Program-made: the position numbers and the translations under genes
The notes under the pieces: generated by a model
Database searches by the model: none
Seen by the model: the letters and a program-made list of their open reading frames with translations, nothing else
Told to the model about the DNA's origin: nothing
Part shown: in pieces, positions 44,243 to 56,519 of the stretch
Layout of the letters: each line of letters begins with the position of its first letter
Position numbering within the stretch: the first letter of the stretch is position 1
Source: Tenebrio molitor
Lineage: Eukaryota; Arthropoda; Insecta; Coleoptera; Tenebrionidae
DNA: 64,000 bases
Assembly (NCBI RefSeq): GCF_963966145.1
Contig: NC_091051.1
Coordinates: forward strand, 21,204,001 to 21,268,000
Reading direction: 5' to 3'

Positions 44243-44993
44243 GGCATTCACGATCTTTTTGATTTTGAGACCGAGTTGGCTATGATTTTTCTTTTCATGT
44301 TGGACTAACTGATTCAGTGATGTAACGGATGCAACTTTTTTTTTTCTGTCAGTGTCTGTTCGACATTTTGTTGCCACCGCATTGCCAAATTTATTATTTT
44401 AATATTCGTAAGAAAGTAAAAATTTTATTAAGTGTGCAAAAATATGTAATTTTAATTTCCGTCAAAGGAAAAGTCAAAATTGCCAAAATAATTTTGTTAC
44501 GACAAAAAATCTCCATTAAACGATGCTACTTCCAATTTAAAAAGGACAGACCAGATTTAAAAGATCCGGCAACAATGTACAGTCGCGAGCAATAAATTTT
44601 GGTCGTCAAGGTCATTTTTTGACGCAATCGAAAATGCTCCATTGTAAAACAGTCGTAAATATCATAACCTATCAACCTATCATCATGTTGTATGACATGA
44701 ATTGTCATTTTTTTTCTCATTTTTTTCACACTTTGTTGACATGGCCATAATTAGGCAGGGAAATTTTTTAAATCTGTGACAATCTAACCAAATTTTGAAA
44801 TGACATTGACGACCAAAATTGATTGCTCGCGACAGTACCTATTCAGAAAATAAACCTTAAACTGAAAGTAATCCAACCTGACACAAAAAGTGCCAATTTA
44901 CTTTAGGGAATTTAGTTATCGCCGAAGTACCTACTGCCAACAAAAACACTAAATGGTCATAGCCAACTCGGTCCCAAAAAGATCGTGAATGCC
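44243..44993. mobile_element. GGCATTCACGATCTTTTTG element with nested MITE
   Basis: About 45-bp inverted ends (GGCATTCACGATCTTTTTG... / ...CAAAAAGATCGTGAATGCC), TA flanks. Confidence 0.82.
44580..44835. mobile_element. MITE, GCGAGCAATAAATTTTGGTC family (copy 2)
   Basis: 256 bp, TA flanks; the same family as 32782–33027, in the opposite orientation. Confidence 0.88.
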
Positions 44994-45985
44994 TAATAAT
45001 AAGAAAATCATACGCTCATGACCGTAGAGGGATACTCATGACTGAATTCCGACATTCCAATATTAGCAAAGTAATTTTGGTATCAACAAACTAAAGTACT
45101 TAACAAATGAAAAGAACGTCGAAAATGTACATTTTTCAAATCAGTGCTTTTTTATGGGGATATGTGAAAAGCAAGGTTTAGCTCAAATGGATAGCTACAA
45201 TTGAGCACCAGAAGCATAATGGCCGGTTGCACTGCACTTTTAATCCAGTGATTGACGTTAAGTATTATTTAATTTGACAAGTTTGTTTGCACCGCACTTT
45301 AAATAACCTTTAATCTTTGTTTAGTAAAGTAGCCAAAATCGGCGAATTAATCCTTAAATAGCTATTATGTAATGGCACTAATGTCAATGTGACTTCAAAT
45401 TTAAAATCAACATGGAAGATTTTGATGATTTCTTGGAGATCATAGATTTTGGTTTTCCACGATTTCAGGTCACAAGGTCTGACCGTTTTCATGAACTGGA
45501 TAAATTTAGATTTTATTCGAGGTTCAATCTCACAAAAGCAAATGTTTTACATTTTTTGATTTTAATTGAAGAGGAAATAGAATTTCCTGCTGATACGTAA
45601 GTTGTTGTAAGATATTTCGCAATTGCTTAACAAAAACATATTTTACTTTAATTTTATTTATTTCTAATTCCACTGGTTCCAATGTAGCATCACAATCAAA
45701 CTTATTTGTAAGTCCTTGTACAGTTTGTTAATGATGCTCAAAATCAATTCCCCTTATTGTTCTTTTTGGATCCTTTACCAGTCTTGTGTGTTTCCTTTTT
45801 TTCTTTAGCATCCGTTTTTCTTGTTTGTTGGACACACTTTTAAAAAAAAATCTGTGTAGCGGCTTCCCAGGTTTTGAGTATTAAAATCCTTGGCAATTTT
45901 CGGCCAACACTTACTTTTTCCCTCCAAACTAAACACGTCTGTTTTTTGATTCGCTATGATACTCTTGTACTTATGTTCTTATGTA

Positions 45986-46209
45986 CACTGGCGGCCATTA
46001 ATTTGGAAACACTGGCCTAATCTAGTTTACTGGTTTTTCTAATATTTGATACTGTAAGCGTTATGTCATGAACTCATGCCACTCATGTCATCATTGAGCG
46101 CATTCAACAGACTGTCGCAGCCGAAATTGATATGTCAATAACATTGTCAAAGTGACAAACAATTTACAATAGAAAAATCTTGGTGTTTCCAAATTAATAG
46201 CCGCCACTG
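45986..46209. mobile_element. MITE, CACTGGCGGCCATTAATTTG ends
   Basis: 224 bp, inverted ends CACTGGCGGCCATTAATTTG / CAAATTAATAGCCGCCACTG, TA flanks. Confidence 0.85.
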
Positions 46210-46228
46210 TACCATCGGTGGACATTTA

Positions 46229-46928
46229 GGCTAGGGCCACACTACAGACTTTTCATCGGCCGACAATTTAGTTGGTTCTTAATAAGTATGAGGACTTATG
46301 TGAGTGCGCACACTAAAGCGATTGTAGTCGGCCGACAGATTGATCGAAAAATAGTTGCAAGAACTTCCCGATTCCCTTTCAACAAGAAAGTTGGCCAACT
46401 ATTGATAGAGCATGGTGTACTATGCGGGCGCGCACATTCACCGACTATCCAGTCGGTGATCCACACATAATTATTATGCGTCCAATGGCTCTCTGCAGTG
46501 CAAAAATTTTGATTTTTAATTTATGATTATGAAAGTAATAAAATAAAACGTGTTCAATTGAAAAGTTCATCAAATTGGCTTTGATCTTTGTCGCTATCTT
46601 TGTCTAACCGACTTAATTTACGATGTTGTTGTCTTTTAAAAAATAAAGTCAAAGTCAACTTGATGAACATTTCAATTGAACACTTGTTATATTGAACCAA
46701 AGGTTATTTGCAACCTATAAAAAAAAATATGTCAAATCTCATATTTAATTAATATCGTGTAGATTTTATCAACGGTGCATAAGCAGTCGACCGATTAATA
46801 GTCGACTGTCTGCGCACCAACAGCCAACCAAACAATTTAGTTTGCCTTGGTTTGCCTGGTGTGCGCGGAAGCTACCCAATCGGACTAAATTATCGGCCAA
46901 TTATTTAGTTTGTAGTGTGGCCCTAGCC
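46229..46928. mobile_element. MITE, GGCTAGGGCCACACTACA ends
   Basis: 700 bp, inverted ends GGCTAGGGCCACACTACAGA / TTGTAGTGTGGCCCTAGCC, TA flanks, and inner inverted copies of GTTCAATTGAAA. Confidence 0.82.
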
Positions 46929-47244
46929 TAAAAGCTGCGACATCCAAAACTTTTTCATTGTGTATCAAACTTTCGCGTTGTCACAAATTGTCAGATTAAC
47001 TATTGTCACATTGACATCACTCTTTGGAATCAATTCTTACCCCGTCGAGTTTGTCCGCAGCTCTGTCGAATAATATTTGAAGTTTAAAGGGATGCCGAAT
47101 ATTAGCGTTTTTTTTTTTGTGGTCGTCGGAAAAATATCGTGTATACCACGTGTTGAAAATTCGATTTCAACTCTTGATATACAATATACTATTTCCGTTG
47201 ACCTCTTGTTAATTTCAATATTAATGAATTATTTTGTCTAAAAT

Positions 47245-47283
47245 ATAGTGTATTAATGGACCTCATTAATACACTATTTTTCA
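47245..47283. repeat. Short hairpin ATAGTGTATTAATG
   Basis: A perfect 14-bp stem around GACCT. Confidence 0.7.
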
Positions 47284-47744
47284 TTAATCAACGATTTTTG
47301 CGATTTTGACGTTTTGATGTATAAACAACCTCGAACATGCATTGTTTGCACCGTAAGGTTTGCACTTACCAACACTGCAGCAGGTAGTGCAGCAGGGTTT
47401 TCTATATTTTATTGCTCCATAACTGCACAATTACGAATTCACTTTTTCAAAAGTCGACCTTTTTGGTTATAATTTGCATGTCATATTTTTCAAAGGTAAC
47501 TAGGTTTTCTTAGCAACCGTGATTTTTACGTGAAATTGAATGTGAACGGAGTTGACGTCTTCAGCCACTCTTTGTAGAAAAATGAATAGAAAGTGTTGAA
47601 AAATTTTAAAATGGCCTACCCCGAGGACAAAAAAAAGGATGAAGGTATTTTATAAGGTCTAATTTTTATCACAAAAGATGAAATTGGTTTTGATTTGGCT
47701 TTAATTTGAAATTTTGTCATAAAAAGAAAGTTGGCGGTCAACGA

Positions 47745-47890
47745 AAAAATTTTGTAATCAACTCGTTTGTTAATGGGCGATTAATAATCTCAACTATTAA
47801 AAGCACTCACTCGCTACACTCGTTCGTGCTTTAAACAGTTTCTATTATTAATCGCCCTCATTAACAAACTAGTTTATTAAATAACTATTA
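47745..47890. mobile_element. Foldback hairpin (f)
   Basis: TTTGTTAATGGGCGATTAAT pairs with ATTAATCGCCCTCATTAACA. The loop is CACTCGCTACACTCGTTCGTG; the right end is AATAACTATT. Confidence 0.7.
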
Positions 47891-47957
47891 ATACACCATT
47901 GAGTTTAAATCTCGAGTTAGTTAATAAATGATTAACGAAAATGCAGTGCAACCGGCC

Positions 47958-48593
47958 AGAAATGACGGCAATCTTATCCGAAACTCTATTCTTTCTGATT
48001 TCTAAAAATGAAAAAATACATTCCAAGCAAAATTAACAAAAAAAAATTATAAAGGAACTTACAAAAACTCGACACTAATAACCAAAAAATCGATCAAATA
48101 TCAAAATTTGACAGTAGTTATCAAAACTCGAACATTGCTTTGGTGTAAACTTTTCTCACATTATGACCAATCAACGACGGGAAAATAGACCCTATCCTTT
48201 ACAACACCATGTTCCCGAAATTTGCTACTAATCCTACTATTGTTGATTAAAAAGTTGTCACACTTCTTGATGTGTCTTAGCTCTGTCGCCATAACCAATC
48301 ATCATTACCACTTCAATTCTCTGTGTTTCTGAAAAAGCAAAATAATAACACTTACTTTATTGTGACATTTACAAATTTTGTAATTCTGACAGCCGTAACT
48401 AATGTTTTTTGTTTTAATAAAAATATAGGTTGTTATATAAAAAAAGGTCATAACCTGAAAAATAAATGATACCTGAAAATATTTGCTGAAGTTAAAATCG
48501 CTATATTGCTTCGAGATTTTGTCCAAAAAATTAATATAACGGAATTACTGAATTTATGCGTTATTTAATTTCCACACTGTATATTATACTGTA
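47958..48593. other. Unassigned AT-rich sequence
   Basis: No gene recognised. CCACACTGTATA near 48572 resembles an element terminus. Confidence 0.35.
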
Positions 48594-48805
48594 AAAGCAA
48601 AAAAAATGCCTTCAAGGATAGCTATGACACAGTCCATAATGCGTTTGTAAGTTGCAGGGAAAAAGTGCAATAATACCTATAAAATTATTGTTTATTTACC
48701 TATTTATAACCCATTTCAGGATTCCACAAATGCATGACGAATTTCTTAATCAAAGACACGACACTTTCTTTTTCATAGCTATCCTTGATGGCATTTTTTT
48801 TTGCT
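48594..48805. mobile_element. MITE, AATGCCTTCAAGGATAGCTA ends
   Basis: Inverted ends GCCTTCAAGGATAGCTATGA / CATAGCTATCCTTGATGGC. Confidence 0.7.
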
Positions 48806-49554
48806 CTTGCGGAACTAATTTAAAAAGATTGTCTACTGTGGTACTGTGGCACGATTACTCCAATACAGCGACTGCTGGAATGTCTCTCATTGAACTCGTA
48901 CTCGTGATTTACTATTTCTTCTTTGCATCATTTATTTAACAAAACTGCGGAAATTATTTTGATCGAATATGTAACAACACTGGCATGCCATTATTACCAT
49001 CAACATTCACAATAACTGCAATACTAGTGCAGCTTCAAAGACAGTTACATTTTTGCTTTTCTTTACTGTTTAGCGTTTATTGACAAATTGTATTCGTTTG
49101 AGAAAGGATTATTAGGTAATCTGAACTGTTTTCGATTTTAAAATCAAATGAAGGTTCAGGTGCTTATTATTTTGATGACGTTTGGTCATTTGACACACGA
49201 AATAAATGCTGCTTATAAACTAAAATTATAAAGATAGGATTTTGTTTTTTTTTTTAACTTAATTTGCCATTTTGGTTATACCTAGGTACACTAGTTTGTT
49301 GATTGCAAACGAACGTTTGAATTTTTAAATTTATCGTAAGTGCGCACTCCCCATAATTTTAGGGCTTCATTTTTGATGATGACTCTAATTTTTTATTTGA
49401 AAAACAAAAAAAAAACAACGAAAAATGATTTTTTTATTCAGTAAACTACAAGAAAAAATCTTAGCAATTCAACAAATGAGAAATAAAAAGAAAATATAAA
49501 TGAAATTATTTTTTCATCTTAAAATAATTATAATTAAAAAAGAAAATAGTAGGT
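48806..49554. other. Unassigned AT-rich sequence
   Basis: Nothing recognised. Confidence 0.35.
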
Positions 49555-49690
49555 AGGTATATTATTCAATGAGCGGATAATGATGGCTATTAGGCAATTG
49601 TGAAGATGATTTTGTGTCACGAGCCGAAGGCGAGTGGCGTAATTCATCTGAACGAGTAATAGCCATTATCCGCGAGTAGAATACTATGTA
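49555..49690. mobile_element. Foldback hairpin (g)
   Basis: AGCGGATAATGATGGCTATT pairs with AATAGCCATTATCCGCGAG. The loop CACGAGCCGAAGGCGAGTGG is itself palindromic. Confidence 0.7.
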
Positions 49691-50144
49691 TACTTTTTCT
49701 AAGTCTAAGACAATGAAGAGAAATTGATAAATAAGTTTCAATATTAGACAAACTGAAACTGACGTTTTACAATTATTACTTTGTATACTTGGTACCATTA
49801 CATCAAAATTATGTATGTATTATTAAACGGGCTATTGCTGATGAACTCTGTTAACTAATGAAAAACAGTTATTATACAATTGGAATAGAAAAAGTAATTC
49901 GACTTTAATTTGAAAATTATTAAAAAATATTATATAAAATATTACTTAAAATGAAACAAAATCATAAGTAGGTAATGTAAGAGTATTCTAAGTGCAGCTA
50001 TTTAGTTAGGATACTTTACCGGCAAAACTGCTGTACCTACTTACGATGTAAAGTTAGGATATTTTCAGAGTTAACATTACTTATGATAAAAATAAAATCA
50101 TCTTGTTTTCGAACTTGTTCTGACCCTAATTATTATACTTTATA
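49691..50144. other. Unassigned AT-rich sequence
   Basis: Nothing recognised. Confidence 0.35.
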
Positions 50145-50945
50145 CAGAGTGTCCCAGTACTCGCACCTCAGAGAAAACTGACCAATGTCGACGACAATCT
50201 AGATCTCAAGAATGCATCCCACGAATGCATAACATAAATGTGAGACGTCTAAGATCCTCCAATTCCAGAAAAAGAACTCCAGGTGTGAATAGAATCGATT
50301 GCTAAGCGTATACCTATTATCACACTGTCAGAATGACATACCTGGACAGATGTGATTCAAAATGTCACACTTGCCATCGATCATGTGAGTCTGTTTTTAT
50401 TTTTTTTTAAATAAAACAATAAATGGCGGATCTGAAAAGTACCTTGTTTATTCTAATGCACGTGAGCTTATCGTAAAAAACAGGAGAAAAGGTAGAACAT
50501 AAGTCAAAAGGGAAATGAAACGAAAAATAAATACAATCAGAGCAAGTGCTCAAAGTGGTCACCATTCATTTGCAAGCATAACTGTATCCGCGGGCAAAAG
50601 ACTCAGTTTAGAATTCGTAATCATTTCAGGAGTAATTATTGCAAAAGCTTCCCGAACGCGACCCCTGAGTTGTTCTTCTAAATCTAAAGCAATAGGGCTC
50701 CTGATAATATTTTTAACGTGGCCCCAAAATCTAAAATAGCCTCTTCTTTCTAAACAGTGCGTACAGTCCTGGGAGCACCACCTCCTTTCTGTTTGGTAAA
50801 ATTTGACCTGTTTCGACTGTTCGTGCGATAACACGTACTGAGGATCGTTTTGTGATCGGGATGATTCCTGTTAGGAAAACATTGGACATAAACCCTTGCT
50901 GCTTCTTTAGCATTCCGTGTACATTCTCGTTTTGCCATCAACTTT
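50145..50945 (-). mobile_element. Deleted, one-ended DUF4817-type transposon
   Basis: The surviving end is CAGAGTGTCCCAGTACTCGC after TA. On the minus strand: KRECTRNAKEAARVYVQCFP, NRNHPDHKTI (N-terminus, 50938 down), then after a shift FRFWGHVKNIIRSPIALDLE and EQLRGRVREAFAIITPEMI (C-terminal region). The catalytic middle and the other terminus are gone; the latter is replaced by the foldback at 50966. Confidence 0.75.
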
Positions 50946-50965
50946 TATTTTCTAAAGTACATCGG

Positions 50966-51483
50966 GTATGTCAAAAAGGTCGGATAAACTTTTAACCACG
51001 AGCTACTGGCTTCATGTAGAACTCCGAAAAAATGTTCAAAAAATTTTATGTCAAAAAATAAAATGAAATTTAATTTTTGAGGTACAATTTTTCTAAATTG
51101 TTTTTTGAATCTTCTACGTTGTCCCACAACCTCGTACGTAGAATTTTGGCACATTTTAAAAATACATCTTGAATATCATATTTTACAAAATGTACCCCAA
51201 TGCAAAGTAACCTCTAGGAAATATGCTTTAAAACAAGGAAACCGCATTGGTGTACATTTTATAAAATATGATATACAAGGTGTATTTTTAAAATGTGTTG
51301 AAATTTTACCTACGAGGTTGTGGGACAAGGTAGAGGACTAAAAGCAATTAAAAAAAATTGTACCATAAAAATTAATGTCATGTTATTTTTTGGCATAAAA
51401 TTTTTTAAATATTTTTTCCGAGTTCTACATGAAGCCAGTAGCGCGTGGATAAAAGTTTATCCGACCTTTTTGACACACCAGAT
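50966..51483. mobile_element. ~0.5-kb foldback element, nearly all arm
   Basis: TGTCAAAAAGGTCGGATAAA...CTACTGGCTTCATGTAGAAC at the left is inverted at the right. Pairing continues inward through CCCACAACCTCGTA and ATATCATATTTTA with only a short centre. Confidence 0.82.
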
Positions 51484-51924
51484 ATATCGCCCCGGGAACT
51501 GTAAGCTAACATCGCACACTGTGGATATCGCCCTCGGTCAACGCGAGAAAGTATAGGCATTTTGCAGACGATTTGCCATAAAAACTGTAATGTAAAACTA
51601 AATAATGGAAATAAGTTAGTTGCAGCATGTTGGATTGATGTTTTGACACTCACCCCACGATGTCATTGTAACGTCGACGCGGAGCCACGGCGCGGCGGTG
51701 TGAACATGACAACTAGGCGCAACCCACGGCGCAACCTCACAGTCCTCACACTACCACACAGTCACAGAGTCGCTATAATAACTACGATCGTGTGGTCAAC
51801 CCGCTGTCTAGGATACTGTCTAGTGTCTATGTATAGAAGTGATGCCACTCAGTTGGTCAGTCACTTCCGACCCTCGTACAGAATAAAACCAATCTCCATT
51901 TTCTGATTTCACCCCATTTCAAAA
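51484..51924. other. GC-richer unassigned stretch
   Basis: More GC-rich than its flanks (for example GGAGCCACGGCGCGGCGG near 51680). No gene or partner copy recognised. Confidence 0.35.
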
Positions 51925-52238
51925 ATATTAGGTAATTGTTCACTTTAACTACTTCTGGAATTTTCGCGTTTTTTCTGGCTAGACAGCCTCAGGGCGTCCT
52001 CCTAGATCGTGTCCCACCATTCAAACCTTGTGCAAATGCCTTTTTTTTCTCTCTTGTTGTGTTTCAAGGTCGCGTCAAGGTCGCGCCAAGTCTTAGCATA
52101 ACTAAAGGGTAAGGAAAATTTTCATTTGCACAAGGTTTGACTGGTGGGAAACGATGTAGGCGGACGTCCTGAGGCTGTCTAGCCAGAAAAAACGCGAAAA
52201 TTCCAGAAGTAGTTAAAGTGAACAATTACCAAATATTA
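51925..52238. mobile_element. Foldback hairpin with ~105-bp arms
   Basis: GGTAATTGTTCACTTTAACT...CAAACCTTGTGCAAATG is repeated inverted with about seven mismatches. The loop of about 75 bases has two GGTCGCG units. Confidence 0.88.
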
Positions 52239-52271
52239 TACGAAAAGGATTGGTTTGTGTTCAACCTTTAA

Positions 52272-52375
52272 TACCTGTTCACGTTGGATTGAATATTAGT
52301 GGTGCAAATCGCACACATTTGGCATTAACTTTCATATGAGTTGTCATAGTAACAGGTCAGTCATTTGCACCACAG
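52272..52375. mobile_element. Short relative of the CTGTTCACGTTGGA element
   Basis: It matches the outer parts of 36117–36659 and reads straight through where the HTH element sits in that copy. The right end is lost. Confidence 0.75.
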
Positions 52376-52489
52376 CTGTAAGCGATAGCGTCGAACTGAC
52401 AACTTGCCAAATAATTTTCAATCAAGAACATGCTACAAAATGTTCATTGGCTGCTGTGATCAAGTTCTTTATTGATTTTTCTGTATATA

Positions 52490-53187
52490 TCGGGTGTTCA
52501 TTTAATATTCTGGAAGCATTACCTATGGAAATATTTTGTTTCTGTTAAGGCATGTCGTCGTTTGAACTTCCCGTTAGTAAAATTAGAGTAGAACTGTCAA
52601 TTTGCGTTCAGACAAGTTTTGTTTCCTGGCGTTCACGTTAGAGCAGAAAACGTTTTGATTGAAAGTTATTTTCGCAATCGCAATGGTTTGAAAGTGAATG
52701 ATTCATGGATCTACTCCGTACAAAACTGCTTAGAAGAGTTTATCGCCGAATTTCCCAATGTTATTGTTGACGGAAAACCTTCGAAGATAACCTGAGCTCG
52801 TGTGTAAAGTTGTTTCGTGAAACTGGAGGCGTTTACCGAAGAAAAATGACAGGTCAGCCGCTAAAACGCACTGCTGCAGTTAGTGCAGTTATTGAAACTG
52901 CAAGAGAAATAATGCAAAATGCTCCCCACACTTCAGTGCATCAGTTATCACAACGTAACAGACTGAACCTTATGTAGGAGAGCAGGAACGTGCCACAGAT
53001 TGTTACGAAAAGAAGAAGGTAGACATTTCCAGCACCTCATTGTGTTACTTTTTTTTATCATAATTCGTGTCATGCTGTTATTTTTTAGTGAGGTTATGTC
53101 GTATTTTATTTTAACGCTGCGACATCCGTTTTTCAAAACAAAAGATTTCCATAGGTGATGCTACCAGAATAATAAATGAACACCCTT
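52490..53187 (+). mobile_element. Deleted TA transposon, GGGTGTTCATTTA ends
   Basis: About 50-bp inverted ends (GGGTGTTCATTTAATATTCT / AGAATAATAAATGAACACCC). The core encodes a broken transposase N-terminus: FIAEFPNVIVDGKPSKIT, LFRETGGVYRRKMTGQP, IMQNAPHTSVHQLSQ. Confidence 0.8.
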
Positions 53188-53373
53188 TACATCCTGTTCA
53201 TGTATAAACGATCCACCAAAAAATGAAAAGTTGAGTCACATTTTTTAATTCATCTACACACCGAATTAATCTTTCTTTTCGTGGCATTCGTTATAAGATT
53301 ATAAAGGTATGTATTGTTTAACCACCGTAAGTCAAGTCAACAGGTGATGGATATTTGATATGTGAATAGGGTA

Positions 53374-53574
53374 CAGTCGTGTTCATTAAAGTGTTGTATG
53401 TACAGCTACTTTAGGATTGTGTGTATCGGATTTAAACAATATCAGAACATCACTATGGTTGTGTCTTACTCTTTGTTTGGAACTTGCTTTTTCTATTTTT
53501 GTGTTCAGTAAGCATTATTAGGTATTGCTAGGAAGCATACACGCAACAAAGCCGTACAACACTTTTTTGAACTG
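53374..53574. mobile_element. MITE, CAGTCGTGTTCATTAAAGTG family (copy 2)
   Basis: 201 bp, similar to 7913–8111, TA flanks. Confidence 0.7.
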
Positions 53575-53587
53575 TACGAAATCATGT

Positions 53588-54806
53588 ACTATGGCGGCCA
53601 AAAAATTTTAGCCGTCACTATCTTGACATTAATGTAAAGTGTAAATAAACCTTAAGAACCGTAAACCCACTTTCGATTCATTGTCATTTTGACATGCATG
53701 TTGTCATTCTGCCAATCAATTTAGGTAAACTGTTTAAAGCTCCGATATCCAAAAAATACCAATCATAACCAAGACGGTAATTATAATGAGAATAAAGTAT
53801 GGCTTTAAATAAGTAGTAAGTATGTATAAAATGCATTCACGTTGTTTTGACATAATGGGAGGCCATGGAAATTTTGCAATTAATTTGGTAGTAAAGCTGG
53901 CTGTTGAATTAGGTTATGTTTTTCTACGTTTGAGGTTATAATTATTAGCGTCAATGTCTAGTGCTTTGTTGTCAGTTTTACAAGTACCTAAAACATTGCT
54001 TTTTCGGCCTCCGTCTAGAAATACTGATGTTTCATTCATCTAAATTCTAAATCGTCTGGAAACTAGCATTTCCCTGCCTAGGCAAGAAAATCGAAACAGG
54101 AATTTTTACCTAATGAAAGTTTTAGGTTGGCAGCACAAAATGTCAATGTCATGTGGAATTTTTGTACAATTTTTTAAGTGTAAAATATTGATGTCGGGCA
54201 AATTTGTATCCTTTAGCGCAAGCTATACATTGTGTATAGCAGTAGAGGCCGAGGGGATACCAAGCGACGTCTTAGTAATAACAGAGGACGACGACGGTTT
54301 TGAAAATTTTAGGAATTGATTGACTTTGGTCGTGACTGTCGCTTCTTGGATCCTTTATGTTACCAATGAAAGAAAAATAAATTGCCCATTCGGTAATTTT
54401 TTAACAAAAATTATTATATTTTGCTTTAAATAATTTGTCGGCCTTGTGATACAAATAACTATTTGCGGACGAATCGTTGCTGATGAGCAGATGAGTCTGC
54501 AAAAACGTTTTAGGTAAACTCCATCCATTTTCAATATACACTACTAAATCTAGTGGTTTTAGTAACTTTTGTGGTGTAATAGGATACAACTTTTTTCTAC
54601 TGTAAGTGCAATGTCACAGATAATAATTCAGGTTATGTGTATTTTGAAGAGGTTATAATGTACGATTATTGTCATTTTTGACAAATCTCTAATCGAGTCC
54701 AGCAATCAAGCAAAGTAAACTAAATATAGTTTTGAATATTTTACTTAAAATATGGTATCTACAGGTTAATATTAAATACCGGCATTGAAAACAGCAAGTA
54801 GGTGTA
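53588..54806. other. Unassigned, one-ended repeat pieces
   Basis: CTATGGCGGCCAAAAAATTT at 53588 resembles CTATCGCGGCCAAAATGC at 55690, but neither has a clear right end. ACTCCATCCATTTTCAATAT near 54520 is inverted near 55670. No gene supported. Confidence 0.35.
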
Positions 54807-55018
54807 CAGTGGGGAGCACGGAATTTCGCACACCAATTTGTATGTCATTAAAAAAAACTATCTAGTCTAAGCTTTATTGTCATTATAATCAATCATGATA
54901 TATGTGATCATGACTGATGTTTCACCTAAACTGTGACGAAACTGCCGCCAGTATCTCATTTTAATAAAATTATGCCAGTGAAATGTCCAATGTGTGCGAA
55001 ATTCCGTGCTCGCCACTG
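54807..55018. mobile_element. MITE, CAGTGGGGAGCACGGAATTT ends
   Basis: 212 bp, inverted ends CAGTGGGGAGCACGGAATTT / AAATTCCGTGCTCGCCACTG, TA flanks. Confidence 0.88.
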
Positions 55019-56519
55019 TACCTTAATAAACATAAACAAATTTTAACGAAAAGATTTCAGAGCAGGACACAGAGCGGAAGCGTGATACATTCAAAACGAA
55101 TAGTGCTCAGGAGCAAACCCTCTCAAGTCAAGCCTGAAGGCCGGCGATCTTGTCATTAAAAAAAGCGCACAACGCAACGGCGCAAATATTTCTTCACTGT
55201 TCCATCGTGCGTCGTTTCCATTCTGTGCCTGTGCCCCCGATCCAGAAATTACTCCGTAGTACTTTTCCTTCAGATATCTGTAGCAGATTGAAGCTAACAT
55301 TTTAAATAAATCAATTTAAATTAAAAGTGGTTTTATCAACTTACGGCAAAAATTTCCCCAACCATTCGGTAAACTGGCATCCTCCCCAAATTTGGACCAT
55401 TTACTTCCCAAATGTTTTTAAAACATCGGTGAACACTTTGTTTTATCTCTAAAGTGAGGCATTTTCTCTTTATAACACTGCCTGTGGCCTCCGATTACGA
55501 TTAAGTAGCGATATCAGCTACTTAATCGTATTTTTTTCAATAATTATAATCTGACAGTGACAAATTTTTTGACAAATTCAAAATGCCCGCTTTGACTGTT
55601 CAATATTAGAAAAAATAAAACACTTTCATTGCAATACAAAAAAAGAAAATTCCCTAACAGTAATGTATATTGAAAATGGATGGAGTTTACTATCGCGGCC
55701 AAAATGCTTTGGTCGTCACTTTTTGACACTTCAAATGTAAATAAAGTATTAATGTCAATATAGATGACAATTTCAAATTATTCTTGTCAAAAATATGGCA
55801 TCTGCAGTTTTTGATAAATATAGAATCGTCTTACTTGCTTCTGAAGGTTGTCTAAACCACGATCATGTTGATGTTTTGCTTTTGAACCCTGCCTCCGCAG
55901 CTGGGATTTAGTCCACCCGTATGACACTGATGGATTAAAATAATTTTGACAACAGTAAAAAATTGGGATGGAGTCGAGTCGAAGACCCGGACTAGTAACT
56001 TACCCGACATCAATTTAAACCAATCTGAATTGACCCGAGATACCTACCTTGCCCGTGTCGTCTTCTAATTCTCGCAAATAGTAAATATCATTTTCAACAT
56101 AAAAACACATGCCCTTTCAACTGGTAGTTGTAACCCATCTCTCGGAAGAAGGTTTCATAGTATGAAAAAATTGTAAAAATGTGTCAATTTTATTCTGACA
56201 GTTTTTTTTTGCGACCAATTGTACTAATGGCATTTTTAATATTACTACGAGTAAGATGCTAGACTAATCAAATCTAAGTACACAACGTTGCCGGTTGATT
56301 CGTCTGTTTAAAATTTCGTGGTATCGGCGCAAATTAAATTTTTTCCCTATTTAATCATGTTCAATTTCAATAAAATGTCGATCCTAATAAATTAAGGGTC
56401 CAGAATTTTTTTTAGATTGTTCAAAATCATAGCTTCAATATCATATTTTAATAAAGTAAAGGTAATTTCATTACTTAATAAAATTTGGCAAAAAGAACAT
56501 TATAACAATTCATGTCATA
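55019..56519. other. Unassigned; one hairpin
   Basis: GATTAAGTAGC / GCTACTTAATC forms a hairpin at 55499–55527. A 69-codon frame (55300–55091, minus) is GC-richer than its surroundings but unrecognised. Confidence 0.35.

Larger units (their letters stand above)
45221..47957 (+). mobile_element. PIF/Harbinger-type carcass with nested insertions
   Basis: Inverted ends GGCCGGTTGCACTGCA / TGCAGTGCAACCGGCC. 45412–45600 encodes a Harbinger-like transposase start: MEDFDDFLEIIDFGFPRF, RFYSRFNLTKANVLHFLILI, EEEIEFPADT. On the minus strand near 45930–45850 VFSLEGKSKCWPKIAKDFNT resembles the Myb/SANT accessory protein of this superfamily. Nested: 45986–46209, 46229–46928 and hairpin 47745–47890. The flanking bases do not form a clear 3-bp duplication, so the limits may come from different copies. 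Confidence 0.6.

Noticed and set aside
48652..48939. 95-codon hydrophobic frame
   Set aside because: It overlaps both ends of a MITE and reads through its inverted repeat.
55091..55300. 69-codon minus frame, GC-richer than its surroundings
   Set aside because: No recognisable domain or splice support; it could be chance.
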